A stretch of 19,507 nt of DNA from CAZMXS01 sp964570325 (lineage in GTDB: Bacteria; Verrucomicrobiota; Kiritimatiellia; CAIQIC01; CAZMXS01): positions 1 through 19,507 of the forward strand of contig CAZMXS010000086.1 in assembly GCA_964570325.1 (NCBI GenBank), written 5' to 3'. Position numbers and translations under genes: made by a program. Below, in pieces: positions 6,598-14,999 of the stretch. How positions within the stretch are numbered: the first letter of the stretch is position 1; every line of letters starts with the position of its first letter. The notes under the pieces were generated by a model, which ran no database searches, had not been told where the DNA came from, and saw only the letters and a program-made list of their open reading frames with translations.

Positions 6598-6714
6598 CCG
6601 ACCATTTTGTATTCGTCTGGGCGAACCGATGTTCCAGCCGCGGCAAACGACTCCACCACAGCCGCTGAATCTCGTTCCAGATTAAAGCGGTTGGAATACG
6701 AAACAAATGGTCGG
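6598..6714. repeat. Long nested inverted repeat (117 bp)
   Basis: Three pairs of complementary arms occur in nested order: CCGACCATTT (6598-6607) with AAATGGTCGG (6705-6714), GTATTC (6609-6614) with GAATAC (6694-6699), and AACCG (6624-6628) with CGGTT (6688-6692). The enclosed loop carries a direct repeat GTTCCAG (6631-6637 and 6674-6680). It could be a structured RNA, a MITE-like element or the remnant of one. Confidence 0.5.
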
Positions 6715-6826
6715 TTAAAGCGGGCACGATACCCGCACTCCTCTATAAATCGGCGCCCAATTTGCACAACAAGAATGTATGAACCACCGCATTTATAGTT
6801 ACATTATTGTATTTCACAGACAGCGC

Positions 6827-6848
6827 GATAAATGCTAGTTTATTTATC
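6827..6848. promoter_or_regulatory. Inverted repeat GATAAAT-N8-ATTTATC, possible regulator site
   Basis: Perfect 7-bp inverted repeat with an 8-bp spacer. Its centre is about 76 bp upstream of the transcription start inferred from the purF sigma-54-like promoter. It could bind an activator, but the distance is short for an NtrC-type enhancer and AT-rich DNA produces such repeats easily. Confidence 0.3.
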
Positions 6849-6886
6849 ACTTTGCGGCACAATATGTTGCAAATATCATTATTTTC

Positions 6887-6903
6887 TTGGAACGATTCTA
6901 GCT
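6887..6903 (+). promoter_or_regulatory. Sigma-54-like promoter before purF
   Basis: TTGGAACGATTCTAGCT matches the RpoN consensus YTGGCACG-N4-TTGCW at all but two important positions. GG (6889-6890) and GC (6901-6902) have exactly the required 10-base spacing. Transcription would start near 6913, leaving an 87-base leader to the purF ATG. Like the amtB promoter, it sits in an AT-rich island. Confidence 0.5.
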
Positions 6904-6999
6904 TATACATCACAGCGAGTTGGGCTTTGGTTTCAAACTCGCATGAACTCGTGATAATTCGCGGTTCCTTTTTTTTATTGTGAAGAAGCGGGCACAAAC

Positions 7000-8454
7000 A
7001 TGAGTTGGAGCATGCACAGGAGCGAAGGGCCGCGGGAGTCATGCGGGGTGGTGGCGGCCTTTGGGATTCCCGGGGCCGCGCGGCTGATTTACAACGCGTT
7101 GTTCGCGCTGCAGCATCGCGGACAAGAAGGCGCGGGGATTGTGATCAGCGACGGGAGCCGGGTTCGTTCAATCAAGGGCATGGGCCGGCTCAACGAGGTG
7201 TTTGCCGTCCGCACGCCGGAAGAACTGGAGGGGCATCTGGGACTGGGCCACGTCCGCTATTCGACTACCGGCTCATCGCGCCCCCAAAATGTCCAGCCGA
7301 TTGTTTTCGAGTGTCTGGATGGCATTTGGGCGCTGGCGCACAACGGGAATCTGACCAATGCGCAGCGCATGCGGCGAGCCTACCAGGAGGCCGGCGCGAT
7401 TTTTCAGACCAGCACGGATAGTGAAATCCTGATGCACCTGATTGCCGATCCGATGTACCGGGCCCGGACGCGACGGGTCGAGCGGGCATTGGCGGAATTG
7501 GAGGGCGCCTTCGCATTTGTTTTGATGACCCGGGATTGTGTCATGGCTACGCGCGACCGTTATGGTTTCCGCCCCCTCGCCATCGGCCGGCTGGGCGATG
7601 GTTACGTTTTCGCAAGCGAAACCTGTGCGCTGGATCAGGTCGGCGCGACCTTCGTGCGCGACGTCATGCCCGGCGAACTCGTCGTGGCCGACGCCAAGGG
7701 CATCCGCAGCAGCACCTTTTGCGAGCCGGTAACCGGTTCGCTCGGCCAGTGCATCTTTGAACACGTCTATTTTGCCCGCCCCGACAGCCAGGTGTTCGGC
7801 CAGTTCGTGCATGAAACGCGGACGCGCCTGGGCCAGCGGCTGGCCCGGGAAAACCCGGTCGCCGCCGACATCGTCATCCCGGTGCCCGACAGCGGCAATG
7901 CCGCCGCCCTCGGCTACTCGCAAGCCAGCGGCATCCCGATTGATTACGGTTTTATCCGCAATCACTATGTCGGCCGCACGTTCATCATGCCGGAAATGGA
8001 CCAGCGCATTGACAGCGTGGACTTGAAACTCGCCGTGGTGGCCGGCGTCGTGCGCGACAAGCGAGTAATTGTGGTGGATGATTCGATTATCCGCGGCACC
8101 ACCTGCCGCCGACGGATCGCCGCCCTGCGACGGGCGGGCGCCCGGGAAATCCACATGCGGATTTCCTGTCCACCCACACGCCACCCCTGCTACTTCGGGA
8201 TTGATTTTCCGTCGCGCGCGGAGTTGATTGCGGCCCAGCACGACCTGGCGGGGGTCCGGGATTATATTGGCGCCGACAGTCTGGCCTATCTCAGCCTGGA
8301 GGGGCTGCTGTCCGCCTTTGACCACCCCGGGGACTATTGCACCGGCTGCTTCAGCGGGAAATATCCGCTCGAGATCACCGGCGAAATGAACAAATTGGCG
8401 CTGGAACAGGATGCGCAGGAGAGTGGACAACCGGGAGTGATCAGTGATCGGTGA
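7000..8454 (+). CDS. purF: Amidophosphoribosyltransferase (glutamine PRPP amidotransferase)
   Basis: Catalyses the first committed step of purine synthesis: PRPP plus glutamine gives 5-phosphoribosylamine. 484 residues, normal length. The N-terminal Ntn glutaminase begins with Cys15 (ESCGVVA) after removal of a short propeptide, as in the B. subtilis enzyme. Arg86-Tyr87 (HVRYSTTG) and Asn115-Gly116 (AHNGNL) line the glutamine site. The PRPP loop is VIVVDDSIIRGTT (356-368). Four cysteines match the [4Fe-4S] ligands of the B. subtilis type: Cys251 (GQCIFEHVYF), Cys397 (RHPCYFG), Cys447 and Cys450 (DYCTGC); the first two are 146 residues apart, as in B. subtilis. The start is the ATG at 7000, with only a weak GAAG-rich Shine-Dalgarno; an ATG at 7012 is less likely. 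The last codons are made by a 7-bp tandem repeat. It is followed by gltB after a structured 267-base gap. Confidence 0.96.
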   Translation: MSWSMHRSEGPRESCGVVAAFGIPGAARLIYNALFALQHRGQEGAGIVISDGSRVRSIKGMGRLNEVFAVRTPEELEGHLGLGHVRYSTTGSSRPQNVQPIVFECLDGIWALAHNGNLTNAQRMRRAYQEAGAIFQTSTDSEILMHLIADPMYRARTRRVERALAELEGAFAFVLMTRDCVMATRDRYGFRPLAIGRLGDGYVFASETCALDQVGATFVRDVMPGELVVADAKGIRSSTFCEPVTGSLGQCIFEHVYFARPDSQVFGQFVHETRTRLGQRLARENPVAADIVIPVPDSGNAAALGYSQASGIPIDYGFIRNHYVGRTFIMPEMDQRIDSVDLKLAVVAGVVRDKRVIVVDDSIIRGTTCRRRIAALRRAGAREIHMRISCPPTRHPCYFGIDFPSRAELIAAQHDLAGVRDYIGADSLAYLSLEGLLSAFDHPGDYCTGCFSGKYPLEITGEMNKLALEQDAQESGQPGVISDR

Positions 8455-8458
8455 TCAG
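8438..8458 (+). repeat. Three 7-bp tandem repeats across the purF stop codon
   Basis: TGATCAG-TGATCGG-TGATCAG, period 7. The repeat encodes the last residues of PurF (VISDR) and supplies its TGA stop (8452-8454). The residues from about 472 on therefore look like a late, repeat-made extension. Confidence 0.7.
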
Positions 8459-8721
8459 CAGGCAATGCGGCCGCTGCGTAACCGCGACCTCAACCCAGAG
8501 GGATATGGGGGGGCGACCTTGGTGAGCCCCAATCCCCATTCGCCTCGGCGGATGAGGTGAAGGATTACGTATTGCGCGCGCAAGGCCGACCGGAGATTCC
8601 GCAATCGCCCGTTGCACCGGGCGGTTGTGGAATAACAACATAATGCGGGTCAAGCCCGTAAGCAGCGGGCCGTTGACGGGTAGGATGAAACCAGGCGATG
8701 ATGAGATTTGGGGAAGAAAGC
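8459..8721 (+). other. Structured gap/leader between purF and gltB
   Basis: No gene recognised. It carries three hairpins: ATGGGG/CCCCAT (8505-8510 and 8534-8539) enclosing GGGC/GCCC (8511-8514 and 8526-8529); a 16-bp stem at 8596-8633; and GTCAAGCCCG (8649-8658) against CGGGC and TTGAC (8666-8677, 2-base bulge). None has a following U tract, so none is a simple terminator. The stretch may be a 5' leader of gltB or an operon-internal processing region. Confidence 0.45.
8596..8633. repeat. Hairpin with 16-bp stem and 6-base loop
   Basis: ATTCCGCAATCGCCCG (8596-8611) pairs with CGGGCGGTTGTGGAAT (8618-8633) over 16 consecutive positions: 14 Watson-Crick and two G-U pairs, loop TTGCAC. As DNA it is a palindrome with two mismatches. 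The two wobble pairs keep the RNA stem intact, which favours function as RNA. Confidence 0.6.
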
Positions 8722-11700
8722 ATGAGTACGAGCAGGAGTATAGTGGAGGGGCCGCCGCCAGGAGCGCAGGGGCTTTATCATCCGGATTACGAGCATGATG
8801 CCTGCGGGGTTGGATTGGTCTGCGACCTGCGCGGGCGCCCGTCGCATGACATTGTCCAGAAAGGCTTGCAGATTCTCATCAACCTCACCCATCGGGGCGC
8901 CTGCGGCTGCGACGAAAAGACCGGCGACGGCGCCGGAATCCTGCTTCAGATGCCCCACCGCTTTATGCAGCAGGCGGGCGCCGGCGCCGGGATTCGCGTG
9001 CCCGACTTCCAGGAATATGGGACCGGGCTGGTCTTCCTGCCGCGGGATCCCGCCCAACGGAAATACTGCGTCGAACTATTTGAATCCGTCGTCCGCGCCG
9101 AGCAGCAAAGCCTGTTGGGCTGGCGCGATGTGCCGGTCCGCAACGAAGTGCTCGGCGCCACCGCCCGCAGTGTCGAACCCTTCATCTCCCAGATTTTCAT
9201 TGGCCGCGGGCCCGGCATCCGGGATTCCCAGCATTTCGAGCGCAAGCTGTATGTGATTCGCAAGGTGATGGAAAAAGCCGTGCGCGAGTCGGAACTGCCC
9301 GAGCGCCGCTATTTTTATGTGCCCAGCCTTTCCGGCAACACCTTCATTTACAAGGGTCTGTTGCTGGCCGATCAAATCGCGCCGTTCTTCCCCGACCTGG
9401 CCAATCCGGACCTGCAAAGCGGCCTGGCACTGGTGCACCAGCGTTACAGCACCAATACTTTCCCAACCTGGGATCTGGCTCAACCCTTCCGTTTCCTCAG
9501 CCACAACGGAGAAATCAACACCTTGCGCGGCAACATCAATTGGATGAACGCGCGCCAGCACCTCTTCCAATCGGAACTGTTCGGGGCGGATATGCCCAAG
9601 CTCTTCCCGATCGCCACCCCCGGCGCCAGCGATTCGGCCATCCTCGACAACGCCATCGAACTGCTGTACCACACCGGCCGTTCATTGCCGCACGCGATCA
9701 TGATGCTGATCCCGGAGGCCTGGCAGCGCCACCGGACCATGAGCGATGAGAAACGGGCCTTCTACGAATACCACGCTTGTCTGATGGAGGCTTGGGATGG
9801 CCCAGCCTCGATCCCGTTCACCGACGGCCGCGTGGTCGGCGCGGTGCTTGACCGCAACGGACTGCGCCCCTCGCGCTACACGGTAACCCGGGACGGCCTC
9901 GTGATCATGGCGTCCGAAACCGGCGTGCTGCCGGTCGAACCGGCCAAGGTCAGCGCCAAGGGCCGGCTCCAGCCCGGCCGCATGTTCCTCGTGGACTTCG
10001 CCCAAGGGCGGATCGTGGATGATGAGGAGATCAAGCACGAGATCGCGTCGCGCCGGCCATACCGGACCTGGCTGAATCAAAACCTGCGCCGGCTGGATGA
10101 CCTGCCGACCCCGCCGCGCGTGCCCGAGCCGGATTACAGCGCCACCCTGCTGCGACAGCAACTGTTTGGCTATACGTTGGAGGATCTCAAGGTCATTCTG
10201 GCTCCAATGGCCGGCAAGGGCCTGGAGCCGATCGGCTCGATGGGTGTGGATACCCCGCTGGCCGTGCTCTCTGACCGACCCCAGTTGCTATACAACTATT
10301 TCAAGCAGTTGTTCGCCCAAGTCACCAACCCGCCGCTGGACGCGATCCGCGAAGAATTGGTCACCTCGCTCGTCACCATGACCGGCGCCGAGGGCGACCT
10401 CTTCCAGGAAACACCGGCGCACTGCCACCAACTCCGGCTCGACGAGCCGATCCTGACCAACGAACAACTGGCGCAAATTCGCGCCCTCGCCGACGGCCCC
10501 CTGCGCGCCACAACCCTGCCGATGCTGTTCCCGGCGGCCGGCGGCGGAGCCGGCTTGGAGCGCGCCATGGACGAACTCTGCGCCGCGGCCGAGGCGGCTA
10601 TCGGCCAAGGTTGCGCGTTCCTGATCCTTTCCGACCGCGGCGCCGATCGCGAGCGGGCGCCCATCCCCGCCCTGCTGGCAACCGCCGGCGTCCACCACCA
10701 CCTGGTGCGCCGGGGACTGCGCACTCGTTGCGGGCTGGTCATTGAAAGCGGCGAGCCGCGCGAAGTGCATCACTGCTGTCTGTTGATCGGATATGGCGCG
10801 AGCGCCGTCAACCCTTACCTCGCTTTTGAGACAATCGAGGAAATGGTGCGCCGCAACCTGCTCGACGTCGGCGCGCGCAAGGCCTTGAAAAATTATATCA
10901 AGGCCCTCCACAAAGGCATCCTGAAGGTGATGTCCAAGATGGGCATCTCGATCCTGCAGAGCTATCGCGGCGCGCAAGTTTTCGAGGCGGTCGGAATCGG
11001 ATCGGCCGTCATTGACCGCTACTTCACCGGGACGCCATCGCGCATTGGCGGCATCGGCCTGGATGACATCGCGCGCGAGGCGCAACTCCGCCACGCCCGC
11101 GCCTATCCGCCGGCCAGCGCCCCGGACAATCTCGACCTCGATGTCGGCGGCGTTTACCAATGGCGCCGCGGCGGCGAAGCGCACCTTTACAATCCCTTGA
11201 GCATCGCGAAGCTCCAGCAGGCCGCGCGCGAGAACAACCTGCAGGCCTATCGCGAATATGCCGCGTTGATCAACGCCCAGGACCGCCAACTGATGACCCT
11301 GCGCGGCCTGCTGGAGTTCAAGCCGGCCGCGCAGCCTGTGCCGCTGGAGGAGGTCGAACCCTGGACCGCGATCGCGCGGCGTTTCAAGACCGGCGCGATG
11401 TCCTACGGCTCGATCAGCCAGGAAGCTCATGAGGCGCTGGCGATGGCCATGAACCGGATCGGCGGCAAGAGCAACAGCGGCGAGGGCGGCGAGGATGCGG
11501 ACCGCTACCGCCCGGATCCGGACGGTCGCTGGCGCCGCAGCGCGATCAAGCAGGTGGCCTCGGGCCGGTTCGGCGTCACCAGCCATTATCTTGCCAACGC
11601 CGCTGAACTCCAGATCAAGATGGCCCAGGGCGCCAAGCCCGGCGAGGGCGGCCAGTTGCCGGCGGAGAAGGTGTACCCGTGGATCGCGCGCACACGCCAT

Positions 11701-13278
11701 TCCACCCCTTACGTGCAACTGATCTCGCCTCCGCCGCACCATGATATCTATTCGATCGAGGATCTGGCGCAATTGATTCACGACCTGAAGAACGCCAATC
11801 CCGAGGCGCGCATCAGCGTCAAGCTGGTGTCCGAGGTCGGCGTTGGCACGGTCGCCGCCGGCGTCGCCAAAGGCAAGGCCGACCTGGTTTTGATCAGCGG
11901 CTGGGATGGCGGCACCGGCGCCTCGCCGGAGACCTCGCTGAAACATTCGGGACTGCCATGGGAACTGGGCATCGCCGAAACGCACCAGACGCTGGTGCTG
12001 AACAACCTGCGCAGCCGGATCGTGGTCGAGTGCGACGGCAAGCTGATGACCGGGCGCGATGTCGCGATCGCCTGTCTGCTGGGCGCCGAGGAGTTCGGAT
12101 TCGCGACCGCGCCGCTGGTCACGCTGGGCTGCGTGATGATGCGTGTCTGCCACTTGAACACCTGCCCCGTCGGCGTGGCGACCCAGGATCCGGAATTGCG
12201 GCGCAAGTTCGCGGGCAAACCGGAATATGTCGTCAATTACTTCCGCTTCGTCGCTGAAGAATTGCGCGCGATCATGGCGCAACTGGGCTTTCGCACGCTC
12301 AACGAGATGGTCGGCCATACCGAGCGGCTGGAAATGCGCCGCGCCCTGGAACATGCCAAGGCCTGCGGGCTGGATTACACGCAGATCCTCGCCCGGCCGG
12401 ACGTGCCGCCAGCAGTCGGCACCTATTGCACCCAGCGGCAGGATCACGGGCTCGACCGGGCGCTGGATAACGAATTGATCCGCCGCGCCGCACCCGCGCT
12501 GGCGGACGGGCAGAAAGTGGAAATGGACATCGAGATTCGCAACGTGCAACGCACCGTCGGCACGCTGTTGAGCTACCATATCTCCCGGCGCTATGGCGCC
12601 GATGGACTGCCCCCGGATACCATCACGATCCGTTGCCGGGGATCGGCCGGCCAGAGCTTTGGCGGGTTCGGCGCGCCGGGCCTGACACTGATCGTCGCGG
12701 GCGACGCCAACGACTACTTCGGCAAAGGACTGTCCGGCGCGAAACTGATCATCCATCCGCCGCCCGAATCGCCATTTGTCCCCGAGTCCAACATCCTGAT
12801 CGGTAACGTCGCGCTTTATGGCGCAACCTCCGGCGAGGCGTACATCCGCGGGCTGGCCGGCGAACGCTTCGCCGTCCGCAACAGCGGCGCGTGCGCCGTT
12901 GTCGAGGGCGTCGGCGATCACGGCTGCGAATATATGACCGGCGGGCGCGTGGTGGTGTTGGGCGCCACCGGCCGCAATTTCGCGGCCGGGATGAGCGGCG
13001 GCATCGCCTATGTTCTCGATGAGATCGGCGACTTCGCCGAATTCCGCTGTAACCTGGAAATGGTGGAACTGGAGGAACTGGTGGACGCCGGCGAAATTGC
13101 GGAGGTCCGGGGATTGATCGAAAATCATTGGCGGTATACCGGCAGCGCCGTCGCCCGGCGCGTGCTGGACGACTGGCCGGGAATTATCAGCCGTTTCGTC
13201 AAAGTCATGCCGGTGGATTACAAACGCGCGCTGGCGCTGGTGGCCATCGAGCAGGCCAAGCAGAAGACGGGCGGGTGA
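8722..13278 (+). CDS. gltB: Glutamate synthase (GOGAT), large subunit
   Basis: Large subunit of NADPH-dependent glutamate synthase: glutamine plus 2-oxoglutarate plus reductant gives two glutamate. 1518 residues, normal length. The nucleophile Cys28 (YEHDACGVGL) follows a 27-residue propeptide and opens the class II amidotransferase domain (about 28-430). After a central domain comes the FMN-binding synthase barrel (about 870-1240) with 'PPPHHDIYSIEDL' and 'SGWDGGTGASP' (1059-1069). The [3Fe-4S] cysteines are Cys1137, Cys1143 and Cys1148 (CVMMRVCHLNTCPVG). The C-terminal GXGXG beta-helix ends the protein. I prefer the ATG at 8722 (GGGGAAG upstream, MSTSRS) over tandem ATGs at 8698 and 8701. 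gltD follows after a 114-base gap that holds a palindromic repeat, so one operon is likely. Upstream is purF, another Ntn-type glutamine amidotransferase. Confidence 0.97.
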   Translation: MSTSRSIVEGPPPGAQGLYHPDYEHDACGVGLVCDLRGRPSHDIVQKGLQILINLTHRGACGCDEKTGDGAGILLQMPHRFMQQAGAGAGIRVPDFQEYGTGLVFLPRDPAQRKYCVELFESVVRAEQQSLLGWRDVPVRNEVLGATARSVEPFISQIFIGRGPGIRDSQHFERKLYVIRKVMEKAVRESELPERRYFYVPSLSGNTFIYKGLLLADQIAPFFPDLANPDLQSGLALVHQRYSTNTFPTWDLAQPFRFLSHNGEINTLRGNINWMNARQHLFQSELFGADMPKLFPIATPGASDSAILDNAIELLYHTGRSLPHAIMMLIPEAWQRHRTMSDEKRAFYEYHACLMEAWDGPASIPFTDGRVVGAVLDRNGLRPSRYTVTRDGLVIMASETGVLPVEPAKVSAKGRLQPGRMFLVDFAQGRIVDDEEIKHEIASRRPYRTWLNQNLRRLDDLPTPPRVPEPDYSATLLRQQLFGYTLEDLKVILAPMAGKGLEPIGSMGVDTPLAVLSDRPQLLYNYFKQLFAQVTNPPLDAIREELVTSLVTMTGAEGDLFQETPAHCHQLRLDEPILTNEQLAQIRALADGPLRATTLPMLFPAAGGGAGLERAMDELCAAAEAAIGQGCAFLILSDRGADRERAPIPALLATAGVHHHLVRRGLRTRCGLVIESGEPREVHHCCLLIGYGASAVNPYLAFETIEEMVRRNLLDVGARKALKNYIKALHKGILKVMSKMGISILQSYRGAQVFEAVGIGSAVIDRYFTGTPSRIGGIGLDDIAREAQLRHARAYPPASAPDNLDLDVGGVYQWRRGGEAHLYNPLSIAKLQQAARENNLQAYREYAALINAQDRQLMTLRGLLEFKPAAQPVPLEEVEPWTAIARRFKTGAMSYGSISQEAHEALAMAMNRIGGKSNSGEGGEDADRYRPDPDGRWRRSAIKQVASGRFGVTSHYLANAAELQIKMAQGAKPGEGGQLPAEKVYPWIARTRHSTPYVQLISPPPHHDIYSIEDLAQLIHDLKNANPEARISVKLVSEVGVGTVAAGVAKGKADLVLISGWDGGTGASPETSLKHSGLPWELGIAETHQTLVLNNLRSRIVVECDGKLMTGRDVAIACLLGAEEFGFATAPLVTLGCVMMRVCHLNTCPVGVATQDPELRRKFAGKPEYVVNYFRFVAEELRAIMAQLGFRTLNEMVGHTERLEMRRALEHAKACGLDYTQILARPDVPPAVGTYCTQRQDHGLDRALDNELIRRAAPALADGQKVEMDIEIRNVQRTVGTLLSYHISRRYGADGLPPDTITIRCRGSAGQSFGGFGAPGLTLIVAGDANDYFGKGLSGAKLIIHPPPESPFVPESNILIGNVALYGATSGEAYIRGLAGERFAVRNSGACAVVEGVGDHGCEYMTGGRVVVLGATGRNFAAGMSGGIAYVLDEIGDFAEFRCNLEMVELEELVDAGEIAEVRGLIENHWRYTGSAVARRVLDDWPGIISRFVKVMPVDYKRALALVAIEQAKQKTGG

Positions 13279-13295
13279 GGATCATATTGGATGCG

Positions 13296-13358
13296 CGGCT
13301 CTCCGCGGAGATTCGCCCCGCCAGCGGAATGGTAGGGCGAGGCTTCCCCGCCGAGCCG
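13296..13358 (+). repeat. 63-bp palindromic repeat (copy A) between gltB and gltD
   Basis: Bounded by CGGCTC (13296-13301) and GAGCCG (13353-13358), with imperfectly complementary halves. The right half (GGTAGGGCGAGGCTTCCCCG... ending GAGCCG) agrees with the matching half of copy B (19277-19340, opposite strand) at about 23 of 28 positions. Both copies lie inside operons and in the same orientation relative to transcription. Best explained as members of a dispersed intergenic repeat family. Confidence 0.6.
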
Positions 13359-13392
13359 GTTAAAGAATCGTTATATTCGGAGACTAACCATC

Positions 13393-14862
<1,470 letters not shown>

Positions 14863-14999
14863 TTTTACGGCCGCCGCCTTGTTTTTTCTCTCCGCGACAG
14901 GCGCCGCGCGTCGCGGGCGCCATCCACAGCCCAGCGGGCCATGTTTCTTGCAAGCTGGGCGCGATGTCGGGGGTTGATCGAACCGGAACGGCACTCCGG
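14863..14999. terminator. Possible terminator region between convergent gltD and carB
   Basis: A U-rich stretch (about 14880-14887, GTTTTTTC) follows gltD after a GC-rich run but has only a weak stem before it. A stronger stem, GGCGCC/GGCGCC (14900-14905 and 14916-14921), can extend inward by 3 bp past one bulged G to a GTC triloop, but no U tract follows on either strand. CCGGA/TCCGG (14983-14987 and 14995-14999) abuts the carB stop codon. Termination is expected here from the gene layout, but no classical terminator is seen. Confidence 0.3.

Larger units (their letters stand above)
6543..6886. other. Gene-free region: long inverted repeat, then AT-rich DNA
   Basis: Two open frames exist on the minus strand, but both read back through the terminator hairpin and look like no protein I know. 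The left part is occupied by a nested inverted repeat (6598-6714, listed separately). From about 6760 the DNA becomes strongly AT-rich like the region before amtB and leads to the second sigma-54-like promoter. TACATTATTGT at 6800-6810 is the exact reverse complement of an 11-mer at 3612-3622 before amtB; in such AT-rich DNA this could be chance. Confidence 0.5.

Noticed and set aside
6435..6767. Minus-strand frames of 110 and 74 codons after the porin gene
   Set aside because: Both read through the perfect terminator hairpin, have no good ribosome binding site and resemble nothing known; the underlying inverted repeat explains the region better.
6856..6870. A second sigma-54-like element, GGCAC...TTGC, before purF
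   Set aside because: GG and GC are 11 bases apart, not 10; sigma-54 promoters tolerate almost no change in this spacing.
10288..13128. A 946-codon open frame on the minus strand inside gltB
   Set aside because: It is antisense to an unmistakable gltB, shows no family motif, and such long antisense frames are expected from codon bias in GC-rich DNA.
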